Source: Cylindrodendrum hubeiense | Lineage: Eukaryota > Ascomycota > Sordariomycetes > Hypocreales > Nectriaceae | Assembly: GCA_014621425.1 (NCBI GenBank) | Contig: JAANBB010000029.1 | Location: forward strand, 146,630 to 210,629 | Direction: 5' to 3' | DNA: 64,000 nt | In this document: one piece after another, positions 27,075-37,491 of the stretch | Numbering within the stretch: the stretch's first letter is position 1 | Layout of the letters: each line of letters opens with the position of its first letter | Made by a program: the position numbers and the translations under genes | The notes under the pieces: model-generated | Database searches by the model: none | What the model saw: only the letters and a program-made list of their open reading frames with translations | What the model was told of the DNA's origin: nothing

Positions 27075-28115
27075 ATGCCTCTTATGAACTACGGTGTTTG
27101 GAAGGCTAAGCCGACCGGGTTTGAGGTGGAACGCACAGGTAAATCGCCTCATGCCCAACTTTACTGTCAGGATGGAGGGAAAATGAAGATACGCGCCGCC
27201 ATCAACGTCAAGTCTTTAGACAGCGACGACTCCAAACTCGTCTACTGGTTATTACAGAGTTTCGACCATCCCATTCGCGAGAAGCTAAAGGGCTTGACAA
27301 CCGGCTGGCACGATATGTGTCTTGGTGCATCCCATGAGAGAATTAGCCTTGACTTGCTGCGTGATTCTCTCGTCGACTTGAATGCTGGAACAGTGGCTGA
27401 GCATAATGTCGATGGCCCGGATAACGACGTATCGGACGCTATCGAGAAATTCTTCCTCAGTATTGAACAGAAGCGTCCAACGGTGTATTTGTTTGGTGAG
27501 AAGTTCTTCAATTGGGATGAAAATGAGGAGGGCGTTCATGACATCCATATGAACCAGGGAAGCAGAGACACCAAATACAAGGAACAAGTAAAGCGCTTCA
27601 GCGACTCCAATGCGACCCATCAGGACGGAGGGATTATCCTGGAATATCCAGACCACTGGGAGGCCTTTCTTACTGCGTTTTCCTCGCAGGCGATGGATTC
27701 TGACCCCGAGAAGGGCGAGCCGATTGGCAAAACGTTTGGGCCTTCGCCTCCGCCTCCGCCTCCGCATCCGCCGACACCAGATGTCGCCATTGTCGCGGCC
27801 ATCATTAACTCCGCGGGTCCTGACGGTCCCAACTCACCGGAAGAAGTGCATCTCCGCAACAAGTCTGGGGTGGCCGTGTCCCTCAAGGGCTGGCGGATCG
27901 GGAACGACAGAAATAAGTTCTTCTCCCTGCCAGATGAATCCCTACCAGCCAACGGGGGCCGAGCCATCTTTCAGATTCCCGGTGTGCCGCTGGGAAACGG
28001 CGGCGGGAAGATCATCCTGGTGAACGGCGAGCAGGAGGTTGATTCGGTTACGTACACCGCGAGCCAGGTGGGCAGGGATGGGGAGCTGGTGGATTTCAAA
28101 CGAGACGGCAGCTGA
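27075..28115 (+). CDS. DUF2278 (YukJ-like) protein with lamin-tail-like C-terminal domain
   Basis: Intronless gene for about 346 aa. The N-terminal half begins MPLMNYGVWKAKPTGFE and has HAQLYCQ and IRAAINVKS, the pattern of the YukJ/DUF2278 family, whose function is unknown. A linker with a run of prolines (PSPPPPPPHPPTPD) separates it from a C-terminal beta-sandwich resembling a lamin-tail domain (EVHLRNKSGVAVSLKGWRI and GGGKIILVNGEQEVDSVTYT). DUF2278 proteins are common in bacteria and occur in fungi, often with such a tail. The lack of introns would fit bacterial ancestry but does not prove it. The ATG at 27075 was chosen because the family consensus starts there. Confidence 0.8.
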   Translation: MPLMNYGVWKAKPTGFEVERTGKSPHAQLYCQDGGKMKIRAAINVKSLDSDDSKLVYWLLQSFDHPIREKLKGLTTGWHDMCLGASHERISLDLLRDSLVDLNAGTVAEHNVDGPDNDVSDAIEKFFLSIEQKRPTVYLFGEKFFNWDENEEGVHDIHMNQGSRDTKYKEQVKRFSDSNATHQDGGIILEYPDHWEAFLTAFSSQAMDSDPEKGEPIGKTFGPSPPPPPPHPPTPDVAIVAAIINSAGPDGPNSPEEVHLRNKSGVAVSLKGWRIGNDRNKFFSLPDESLPANGGRAIFQIPGVPLGNGGGKIILVNGEQEVDSVTYTASQVGRDGELVDFKRDGS

Positions 28116-28875
28116 AGAACAGCGGGACGGAGTCTAGAGCGGGCGAGCCTTTTGGCCGAGATGGCCTAGATGTGATCTACAGCTCTAGGGAGTCGCTTAA
28201 CAAGGATCAACGTTGATCTGCCGTGCGTCAAGTTTCTTGAGATTTGCCAGTTATTTGAGCTTGATGGGTAGTAAGGTTATACATTTAATCGGAAATAAGA
28301 TGACAACACGAGAACTTGTGGCACTTGTTGAAGAAGCTTGGAAGCGGTGTATTAATGTTCATATTGTACTTCATAGTGTCCAAGTCTTTGATTGGAAAAT
28401 GACTCCTGCGTGTGCAATAGCTTAGGAAGCAGCGTTGTGGAGCCTTGTCCCTCCCCGTTTCCTCCACAGGATACACTCACCGTTCTAGTGCACTGAGTCA
28501 TTTCATTCACGTTATGTTTATTTTATTGATACCGATACGTGATTCCTAAAAGCTGAGAATAGAAGCAGGTGAGGTAACAGTGCAGCACGCGGAGCGAAGC
28601 TGCAGCGCCCGGGCTCGTGTCGCGTTACCCTGTACCTTGCATGGCGGGAGATCTGCTTGAACAAGGAACTGGGATCCTTGGAATAGAAGGGCATGCACAG
28701 AGATGATGGAAGCCATTGTGAGTTAGCCAGCGCAACACAACATATGCGCTATTTTGCCAGGGAACATGCCGCGACGGTTGCCAACTGCGGCTCACCAACA
28801 GTGCAGCAGTGACGGACGAGCTAGGGTCGACTGCTGTTACAGGTTTACAGGGTAGTTGCAGTTGCGGCGCCGTTG

Positions 28876-30489
28876 GCTGCAGGTCTGCAGGCCTGTGGTG
28901 ACCCTTGCCGTAGTTTCTATTTCCACATTATTGTGCTTCGCATGGGAAATACGAGAAGTGTGGTTGGTCGTGTTAGTGAATTATGGTATTGTCGAACGAT
29001 TCATAGGAGAGATGTGATAGAGTGAGCATGGATTTTGGCGGTCATCGGCAAGACGACTATTGCCGTAACATGGCAGCTAAGGCTGCAGGCTGAGGCCCTC
29101 TGCTGGCACTTACTTCTGTTGGCACTGACTCCTTGCTGGCACTGGACGAGCTGGACAGTAAGGCGAACCAGCAGGGACCAGGGTCATTTCTCGACGTATT
29201 CCCCATTTACTCACCAACAGGCACTATAATATGCGCGAATGTGCAGGTCATAGCATAACCCAGCGATCTGACAAGTAGGATGCTGCAAGCGAGAAAGTGG
29301 ACAGAGCGTCGGCGATCATCCACGGGCCATCGCCAAGAGGAGGTTAGGCATTTGTGTTCCGCGCAGAAGCATACCGCGAGAACTAAAGAATTTGCGTTGT
29401 GCTGAGGGCACTCCTATTTAGTGACATGCTACATAGTCACTCCATCCATTTTTCTAATAACAGACATTATCTCTATTCTGACTTTGGATGTCTGTCGTCA
29501 ACGACTCTAAGTCCGATGTGGGGCCGCCGCCGGGAGATCGGATCTGCAAGCATCTTCTTTTTGTGGGAGATTCTCGATTGGGCTCGAGTCTGGCCAAACG
29601 CATCGCCACCTTGAGGGTGTTGTGATCTGGGCCGATGTTTCCGCTGGGCTGCAGGTGATGGACCAGTGATGGAGACCGGTGATAGTCTGTCACCGTCGCC
29701 GACGGAATTCGAAGGAGGCTAAGGGCAACGGGCGCGATGGGGCCGACGGTCGCTGGACAGCGCCATGCCAAAACAAGGCCAAGTTCGTTTCTAGGCGCCA
29801 CAACTGGGATTCGCTGCAGGGGCTGGATCCAGCTCTGCTGGGGAGCTGGACCTTTTGTGCTGGGTCGGGTAATTTGGCATTACTATTGAGAATCCACTGA
29901 TTGGGCCGCTGTTTCCCTCGCTCTGTGGGCGCGTGCCGGGAACCGGGACGCAAATGATGTGAGACATTCCCCTGCTTTGGCTCTGCATCGTCGGCTTGTG
30001 GGTGCCGTGACTGCCTGCAGCTACGGGTGGCCTGCAGCGCCCCTGCAGGTAGTTAATTAGGGACCTCTGGGCTTTTGGCTTTATACTTCTCAAGATGGTT
30101 ATCGCGGATAGAGTTGTGGAGAGCAAAAGAAAATCCCGGTGCAAATATCCCGGTGAGAGGGCGCGCATCCTTTCGGAGGCGTTGCCGAGAACAAGGGTTC
30201 GTACGTTGTGCAGGCAGCGGGGGAAAGGGAAAACGGGGCGGGAAGAGGCAGTTTGCGCGTGTTCGAGTTGATTTCTGCGGGTGTCTCCAATGCGAGTTGT
30301 GGTGTTGTGGTGTTGGTGAGCATGTGGTGACGCTGGCTTGGCGCTTGCTCTGCCACGACATGTCCATGCTCCCGGCGCATCTTGGCGAGCTCTCCGCTGG
30401 TTGAACAAAGCCGCTCTTTCTTACGAGGCTATGAATATGGCTGATGCAGCTCGTATGAGTGCTTGCTTGTCCTTGTCTTTGGCTGCAGG
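28876..30489. repeat. Cluster of CTGCAG palindromes in extended GCTGCAGG context
   Basis: CTGCAG occurs at 28877, 28885, 29083, 29649, 29814, 30015, 30032, 30043 and 30483. Seven of the nine lie in the same 8-mer, GCTGCAGG or its complement CCTGCAGC. In 1.6 kb, less than one CTGCAG would be expected by chance. Confidence 0.85.
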
Positions 30490-30555
30490 TGCTTCCTTCG
30501 GCCACAAGCCGAACTCGTACACGAGAGAGGGCGGCCATCAAATTCGGCCTCGACC

Positions 30556-30861
30556 ATGGCCACGGCTGAGTCCATCATGAACGTCGTTGTTTCAGAACCA
30601 TTTATTCCGCCAGCACAGCAACAATATCCACAGCAAATCCACTCAATCAACGTCCGGCATCATCGGCCGGCCACCTGTCTATCAGACTTGGCGACCGCGT
30701 CCAGTCTAGGCCCTTCGATATTAGGGCCCGCCCACCCATCACCGACACCATCTTCGCCGACGCCATCTTCGCCAACTCCCCAGACCGTCGTGACCCTTGC
30801 CAAGCCGGGCAGCGATAGCTCAGGAACCACGCAGCGCGCTAGAAGCCCAGCCCAGCGCTAG
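30556..30861 (+). CDS. Doubtful Ser/Pro-rich hypothetical protein
   Basis: A 101-codon frame with a strong fungal start context (CGACCATGG). It begins MATAESIMNVVVSEPFIPPA and then becomes Ser/Thr/Pro-rich, including a short tandem repeat (PTPSSPTPSSPTP). No domain is recognised. It could be a small protein, a 5' exon of an unseen gene, or chance. Confidence 0.2.
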   Translation: MATAESIMNVVVSEPFIPPAQQQYPQQIHSINVRHHRPATCLSDLATASSLGPSILGPAHPSPTPSSPTPSSPTPQTVVTLAKPGSDSSGTTQRARSPAQR

Positions 30862-32251
30862 TAGTCTCGCCGCTCGCAGCCTGCTGCAATCAGGCACCAC
30901 CACCGTAGCATCGCAGTTGGCCGGGACTATCTGCTCGCCCTTCCCGCGTGGTTCAGCTGGCCGAATCGCACCGACCGTATCCCAGACCCAGCGCTTTTCC
31001 CCATACTAAAGAAATGAACTCCTGGCCGCGTACTCTCACTCAATCTTGCGGTGGTAGCGACGGGGAAGGGATGACTTCACCGCCTGGCCTAGATTAGCCT
31101 TCCACAACGTGCTCACCGAGGCCCCCGAACGGCCGTCATCTCAATCCTCACGCATCAGCGTAGCGCTGAATATGAGATGTAGCACATACTCGCATCGGTA
31201 GAGCACTCCGGGGAAGACAACGCACCTGGCTTGACCGGGATGTGGCGGTCGGCTGGAGGGCTATTGTTAGAGCATGACCCGTCACAACCTCCGCCGACTC
31301 CCATGTCGATACCTCAATGCCACTATCGCGCTTCCGCTCTCTCGCCTTCACAGGGCTGGACGACCCCTGGCCAATCCCCAGGACCAGGGGCCCGAGAGCC
31401 AAGAGGCGCACGCGCGACTACCGGAGCCGGCGACCCGTGATAGGGCAGCCAGGTTGCCGCATTGGGAAATGAGTTGCAACCTGCTATTACAGCCCTCGCG
31501 AGTTCACGAGTCGCTTTGTTTTCTCGCTCTCATTGAACCAAGGAAATCCAGTCAGGTTGCGAAGCCAGGGGCCTGGAATGAGATTGACATGAATTTTTAT
31601 CATTACCGGGGTCAGGTGAGTGAGCCTGACACCTCTGAAGAGTGAGATGATCTGAACATCCCGCCAGAGCCAGTCCTGAAGAGCGCCTCAGCCGCGCTAG
31701 CTGAGATGGCAATGGATTCAGCCTCCTTTACTCGCTTTGGGATCGTCTCTGGGATCTCGGCACGAGATGACTGACCCAAAATGGGTCCCCGTCAAAGCCC
31801 TTGACCTTGTCTAAGCCTACCGTCGCTGGCTCCCCACGAATGTCCGGCTAGTGTCAGGGACCAGGACGCCATGGCACCATGGGCCGCAGCTTGCAGGGCT
31901 CGTGGAACTGAAGATGCCGAAGCCTCTCAGCCTTTCCAAGAGGAAAGGGTCAGCGCACATCGGTTGCTCCTTGTTGGCCTGCCCGGCGGTAGTGTATATG
32001 AACCCCTCCAGCCGACCCTCCCTAACGAGTCTTGTTCATCGTCGGATCAGTATCTGGTGAGGCCATCAAGTTTCGTTCTCCGGAAACTCCTCTTTTCATT
32101 CACTATCTTTTCTCAACCTTTTCAGTCACTCGCTACATGTTCCGTTAATTAGCTTCGGCTCACACTCGCTTCAGCACAACCACACTCACACCCACAATCG
32201 CTCATCACCATCCTCACTTTATATATTTCCACCTCTGAAACTACAGTAACT

Positions 32252-33602
32252 ATGAAGTTCACCACCATCCTGGCCACGGCCCTCGCCGCCGTGCCCCTCC
32301 CTGGCACTATGGCCCACCCCAAGATGCAGGAGAAGATCGAGGAGCTCTCTGCCCGTGCCTACAACTACGACGATTTCGACTCCAACCAGATCCTTGGCGA
32401 CCTGCGCTACCTGAACTGGTGGCAGCTGTCCCGCTCCGGTAGTGATATCAAGAGGATTCTCCAGGGCACCGGCAACCCCCAGAACCGCGACAAGTACTGG
32501 GGTGTCCCCCGCCTGCAGTCCAGCTGGTGCAAGCGGGACACCTGCTGTGTCTGGAAGTACATCGCAGACGACCTCGAGGTCCTCTTCCGTGGTGACTCTG
32601 GCCGTTGCTCCAAGTGGGCTCGCTTTGCCATCCGCATGGGCTTCCACGACGCCGCCACCTGGACTCTCGCCAACGAGAATGCTGGCGGTGGTGCTGACGG
32701 TTCCATCATCCTGGGTGGTGAGCTGACCCGCCGTGAGAACGGTGGCATCGCCGCTATGGGAACGAAGTACCAAGAGATCTACCAGAAGTACCACGACACC
32801 TACGGTTTCACTGATATCACCTACGCCGATCTCATCCAGATGGGCGCCAATGTTGCCACCGTCGTCTGCCCTCTCGGACCCCGTGTTCGATCTTGGGTCG
32901 GCCGCAAGGACTCCAGCACTCCCTCCCCCAGCGGTCTCCTACCCAGCGCCTTCTCTGATGCCGACACCCTGATCCAGCTTTTCATGGCCAAGACCATTGG
33001 CCCCGACGGCCTCATCGCTCTCCTCGGAGCCCACACTACTTCTCAGCAGAACTTCGTCAACGCCTCCCGCGCCGGTGACCCCCAGGACAGCACCCCTGGT
33101 GTTTGGGATGTCCTGTACTATCAGCAGACCCTCGGCAAAGCCGCAACCCCCGAGCGTGTATTCATGTTCCCTAGCGACATCAACCTGTCCAAGCATCCCC
33201 GAACCAGCCCTGCTTTCCAGGCCTTTGCCGCTCCTGGTGGCCAGGGTCTCTGGAACGACGTATGTACCCTCTCTTCAGTCGCACGAGCGATAGACCACTA
33301 ACACTGAACTTCAGGACTATGCTCGCGAGTACATTCGTCTCAGCCTTCTCGGTGTCAACAACATCAACAAGCTCACTGAGTGCACCAAGGTGCTTCCTCA
33401 GCCCGTCTCCAACTGGGATGAGCCCGAGGCCGGCAAGATGAACAAGTGGCTCGACAGCGACGACTACTCGCAGAAGTCCAAGGACGTGTCCTGGGACGTC
33501 GAGACCGGTAGCTACATCTCTGTTCCTGAGAACAAGATCCCTGGCTACACCAACACCCGCCCGCGCCGCCAGCGCAACAAGTGGGGTGGCTTCTCTTGGT
33601 AA
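32252..33602 (+). CDS. Secreted class II-like heme peroxidase
   Basis: A 431-aa plant/fungal-type heme peroxidase. Exons 32252-33259 and 33315-33602 (55-nt intron, GTATGT...TTCAG) are in frame. The N-terminus MKFTTILATALAAVPLPGTMA is a signal peptide, so it is secreted. The distal heme pocket is IRMGFHDAATW (Arg about 128, His about 132). The proximal His, about 261, lies in LLGAHTTSQQ. There is a longer stretch before the distal motif (about 100 mature residues) than in basidiomycete ligninases, with Cys pairs nearby. The C-terminal tail is basic. The strong bias to C-ending codons and the pyrimidine-rich leader suggest high expression. The family uses H2O2 to oxidise phenols; ligninolytic activity is not shown by sequence. 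Confidence 0.9.
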
Positions 33603-35095
33603 ACGCTTTCCAGCGTGAACTTCAGCCTTCATTTTGCACATTGTTCTTACTACAAACGTCTTTCCACCGGCATAATACCAGCATCGGGTGGAGAGGAAAA
33701 AACTGTCACACTATTGAACAGTATATTATATTAATGGAGGAGGATTGAATGAGATACGGGACTTCGGGACGGCGTTGATGCAATGGCTCCTGGAATATGA
33801 GCTTTTGCCGGATAGAACATAGGAGACCTTCTGGATATATACATCCACCACGGCCTAATATATCACTTACTATTCTTCATGACAAACAATACTCTATTGA
33901 AATCCCTTGCCTTTGACACGACCTTGCTTGAGAAGACCACCACTCGGAGGTCGAACCGGAGCTTGTGGGGTTATCGTCGTTGAGTTGCCTGAATAGGCAA
34001 TCCCCCGAACGGAACGGAACGCACGACCCAACGTCGGAACGTCGGGAGCTCCCCGTCAACATGAAACCCACACAGACCTCTGAGCACTCCGTTCGGGAGT
34101 GACACCTGCCAAGTAAGTTATGGCTCGGACATAATGATAATGGTCTTGCTAAGGAGGTGCTAATTCAGAGGATGATCCGTGATACTTGGCTTTCATCCGA
34201 ACTTCGGTTCCTTGCCGTCCTGAAGCGAGACTTGAAAGGTGACTGGGATGATCCATGTTTACGGTCTGTCTACTTATGAGACTCTCTCCTACACTTAGAA
34301 CCTGTTTTATGGTTCGTTTGATCCCCAGCCTGACAATCCTATTGCTTCCTAGCGCATTGCCTTACTTACCTCGTTGAAGTTGACTCTTACGTGATGCAGC
34401 ACTATGTCACACATTTACGCCGCTTTCATCCAAGTCCAAGTCTACAATGAGTGATGACCCTCGAATAATGACCAACACTTTTTTGAACATCACCAGACCA
34501 TTCACAGCAACTCGAAGTCTTAATGTATGAACAAGGAAAGTGGCATCGTTGAAGAACCTAGCCGAGGAGGTCTAACCCATCCGTATGTACATTAAACGCC
34601 AGCCGACCGAGACGCCTGCAATCCATCCCTTGCCTCCCATTCCCCTCCTGTCCCCTCCCCTTTCAAAAGCAGCCTCCCATTATACCAGGGCCTCCAGCAA
34701 CCGGGGGAATTCCGTACCGAAGCGGGACAGAGATGTCCCAACTTGGTAAATAAACAAATAAAGGAAAAAGATATGCACTTCCTGAAGAAGGTTTCGACAA
34801 AAATACAAGGATCTGGCGTCGGGCCCGAACAAAATATAAGACGATAAAAAGCGAAAAACAAAGAACGAAAGCAGAAGAAAAGACACGGCGACAAAAGATG
34901 CGGCCGTGGAATGCGGGACGAGTCCTCTAATACGCCAATATTTATGACGGGACGTTCGTTTGTGAATATTCACCCAAAGTCATTGCGAGATGCCCTGCAT
35001 CATCATGAAAAACTTGCGTGAATCCATCATCGTTGCAACGGGCGAGCCGTTTCTTTTTCCATCAGTCGTGTCAATAACGTTGGAGATGACCCGGA
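33603..35095. other. Intergenic region between convergent genes
   Basis: About 1.5 kb between the 3' ends of the peroxidase (plus) and the Ase1 gene (minus). No gene is supported; the open frames are short and unconserved. Confidence 0.5.
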
Positions 35096-37491
35096 TTAAT
35101 AGGCATCCTCGTCAGTCCACTCGCTCCCGGAGATGATGCGGTTGCCGTCTTGGTCGATCATCACTGGTCCTCCGTAAGAGGCCGATGAAGGGATCCCTCG
35201 CATGCGCTTAGACTGGCTGCTCGTTGGTCGATGGCCCTGCTCGGGGGTGAATCGCTTCCCCCGCGCCGCTCGGAGCTTGGCATAGTACGCATCTGAGGCA
35301 TCAGCCTCAGGCTCGCTGTTGTCATCGTACGTCTCCCAGTTCTCAGATCCGGAGATGGCGGTCGATGTGAGCGAGGCGCCAGAAATCTGCCGGGGTGGAG
35401 GAGGAGCCTGACGATAGCTCTGGTGTGAAGAACGGACGGTGGCATACCGCTCGTCGTAGCTGTCTTCGCTGTAGCTGCCGTGGGTGTTATGAGACATGTT
35501 GGAGTTGGAGCGAGAGGTTTGAGATCCTCGGTCATCATAGACATCCTCAGGCTCTACATGGCGAACGATGCTCGATGCTAGGCCAGCCGACTTGTAAGGG
35601 TTGGCGGGGGCCTTGAACTCAGGGACTGGCACAAGGTCTCGCATTTTGGGGGGCGGAGCCCTCATCAGGGGAGCACCCGGTCGAAGGTTCTCGCCCCTTG
35701 ACTCGGGCCTAGGGCGCTCGGGTGAGTTGTTGCCGTGCTTCATGTTGGACAGAGGAACACGGGCCGGAATTCGTGATGGGCTGCGAGTCGGGCTTTCAAT
35801 GATGGAAGCAGGTTGAGGTTGAGTCCGCTTGGTGGGAGGTCCCCCAGCAGTAGGAGTCTTGGTCATGGAGCGAGGAGGAATCGACTTGGGCGCAACGCTT
35901 TTGCTGGCCGTGGACCTGGGTGCCTTGATGGACGCAGTAGAATATCCGGCGGGCGTCTTCGAGCGAGGTGGGAGCGCAGTTCTTCTACTGCCGTCGGCGG
36001 CTTCGATCTCATCCAGGTATCTCTCGCCAAAGACCAGGAATGGTCGGCCATACTCATCCTCCCACCTCGAAAGGACCTTGCGCAACTCAGCAGTCACCTT
36101 GGGCAGCTCCTTGGCGATGCGCTTGCGCATCTTCTCCTCGCGAAGAAGCTTTCCGGGATCTCGCTTCTCTCCCTTTTGGCCACGAGCCATGAGTCGCGAT
36201 GCATCCTGGCTAGACGAAGCGAGATCATCACGCTCCTTGATCAAAGTCTTGTGCCGGTCAACCATCGCCAAAGTGGGGCCTCGCTGTTCTCGGAGGGCCT
36301 CGAGTCGTGCAACTTCACGCTCATGGGCTTCTAGAAGCGCATCGCTATAGACGTCGGAGAAAGCTGGGGTGAATTCGAGCATCTCATCTTCGCAGAAGTA
36401 AAGTGAATCCCAGAGCTCTTGAAGCTTGATGCGGGAGTCCTCAACGAATAGGTGGAGGTTCTGGCGCTTCAACTCGTTCAGTCGCGATAGCTCGTCTTCG
36501 AACTCGTTGATCTGGCGAATGCCACAGCCGCGATTCTGGTTGAAGAATGCCTTGGTCTCGCTCTCATCGACACCCAGCTTGGTCCAAAGTGCCTCGACGG
36601 CATTCTTGAGATCTCGTAGTCGCTTCTCTCGGTTCTTCTTCTCATCAGAAAGTCTGTCGCGCTTGGATCGGAGTCGGGCGACATCCTCCTCGTGGAGACC
36701 AAGCTGTTCAGGAGCGTCTCTGTAGTACTTGACGATGGCGCCGTCTTGTTGCGCCTGGGGGATGCCAAGCTCAGCCCACAGTCCGATGATCTGGTCACCA
36801 AGTGTTTGCACAGTAGCGATGCGGCGGGTATACTCTTCATATACGCGTGTAAACTCGCTGTCAAGCTTGTCGACGTAGGAGGGGGAGAGATCGAAGTTGG
36901 GAGGGATGGATTGGTTGGGAGCTGTGGGAGGAAGAGCAATCTGGACAAATGTAGCCTCGAGGTGTGAGGAGTAGGACTCTAGGGCTTGGACCAGCTCTGC
37001 GAAGTGTCAGTGGTTGTGAACACGGGGCGAGCAATTCAATTTGGGGACGTACTCTTGACTTGCTCGAATCGCTCCTTGTGGAGGCGGCTGATCTGGACGT
37101 GCTTCTCCTTGAGAGCATGCAGGCACCTCACCAGAGGATATGTGATGGTGAGCTCTTCATCATCCTGGTAGTCTCGTCGGTTCTTGGAGTCGTCAAGGGA
37201 TGACTCCATTTGGCGGACGACAGTGATGATCTTCTTGGCCTCGTCGACCATCTCCTTCTTCTCCTGTGTCACGAGACGGACTTGGCTGTTGAGGGCTTCG
37301 GAGAGAGCCGAGAAGAGCTACAAGACACAACCATGGTTAGCGACTGATCGTCTGTTTGGACGTCGTAATCGGAAACCTACCTCCTCCTCGCGAGCCTCGC
37401 GCTCATGGTCAGGCACGCCAATCTCGTCGAATAGACCGTGCAGCTGGCCAATGCTGTTGTTGACCTGCTGGGCCAAATAACTGGTGTCCAT
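35096..37491 (-). CDS. ASE1: Microtubule-bundling protein Ase1/PRC1/MAP65
   Basis: A 758-aa homologue of the antiparallel microtubule crosslinker that builds the spindle midzone. Exons 37491-37381, 37317-37053 and 36996-35096 add up in frame. The N-terminal half is coiled coil, starting YLAQQVNNSIGQLHGLFDEI. The middle has repeats of the type LWAELGIPQ and LWTKLGVDESE and the conserved microtubule-binding spectrin region near KVLSRWEDEYGRPFLVFG. The C-terminal 250 residues are basic and low-complexity, with many S/T-P sites (RSKTPAG, TKTPTAGG, ESPTRSPSR), the known pattern for Cdk control in this family. A conserved single-copy gene, useful for phylogeny. Confidence 0.92.

Larger units (their letters stand above)
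28116..32251. other. 4.1-kb gene-poor region
   Basis: No convincing conserved gene. It contains a GC-richer patch with nine CTGCAG palindromes (28877-30488) and one doubtful Ser/Pro-rich reading frame (30556-30861). The last few hundred bases are a pyrimidine-rich promoter and leader for the peroxidase gene. The unusual length suggests regulatory DNA, noncoding transcripts or decayed sequence. Confidence 0.5.

Noticed and set aside
29791..30541. Overlapping minus frames up to 205 aa in the gene-poor region
   Set aside because: Overlapping alternatives with erratic composition and no domain; typical of GC-richer noncoding DNA.
32219..32794. 191-aa open frame antisense to the peroxidase
   Set aside because: Mirror frame of a strongly codon-biased real gene; composition is Val/Gly/Leu-rich with no domain.
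35813..36350. Two 173-aa plus frames within Ase1
   Set aside because: Low-complexity antisense frames opposite the Ase1 coiled-coil and tail; no independent support.
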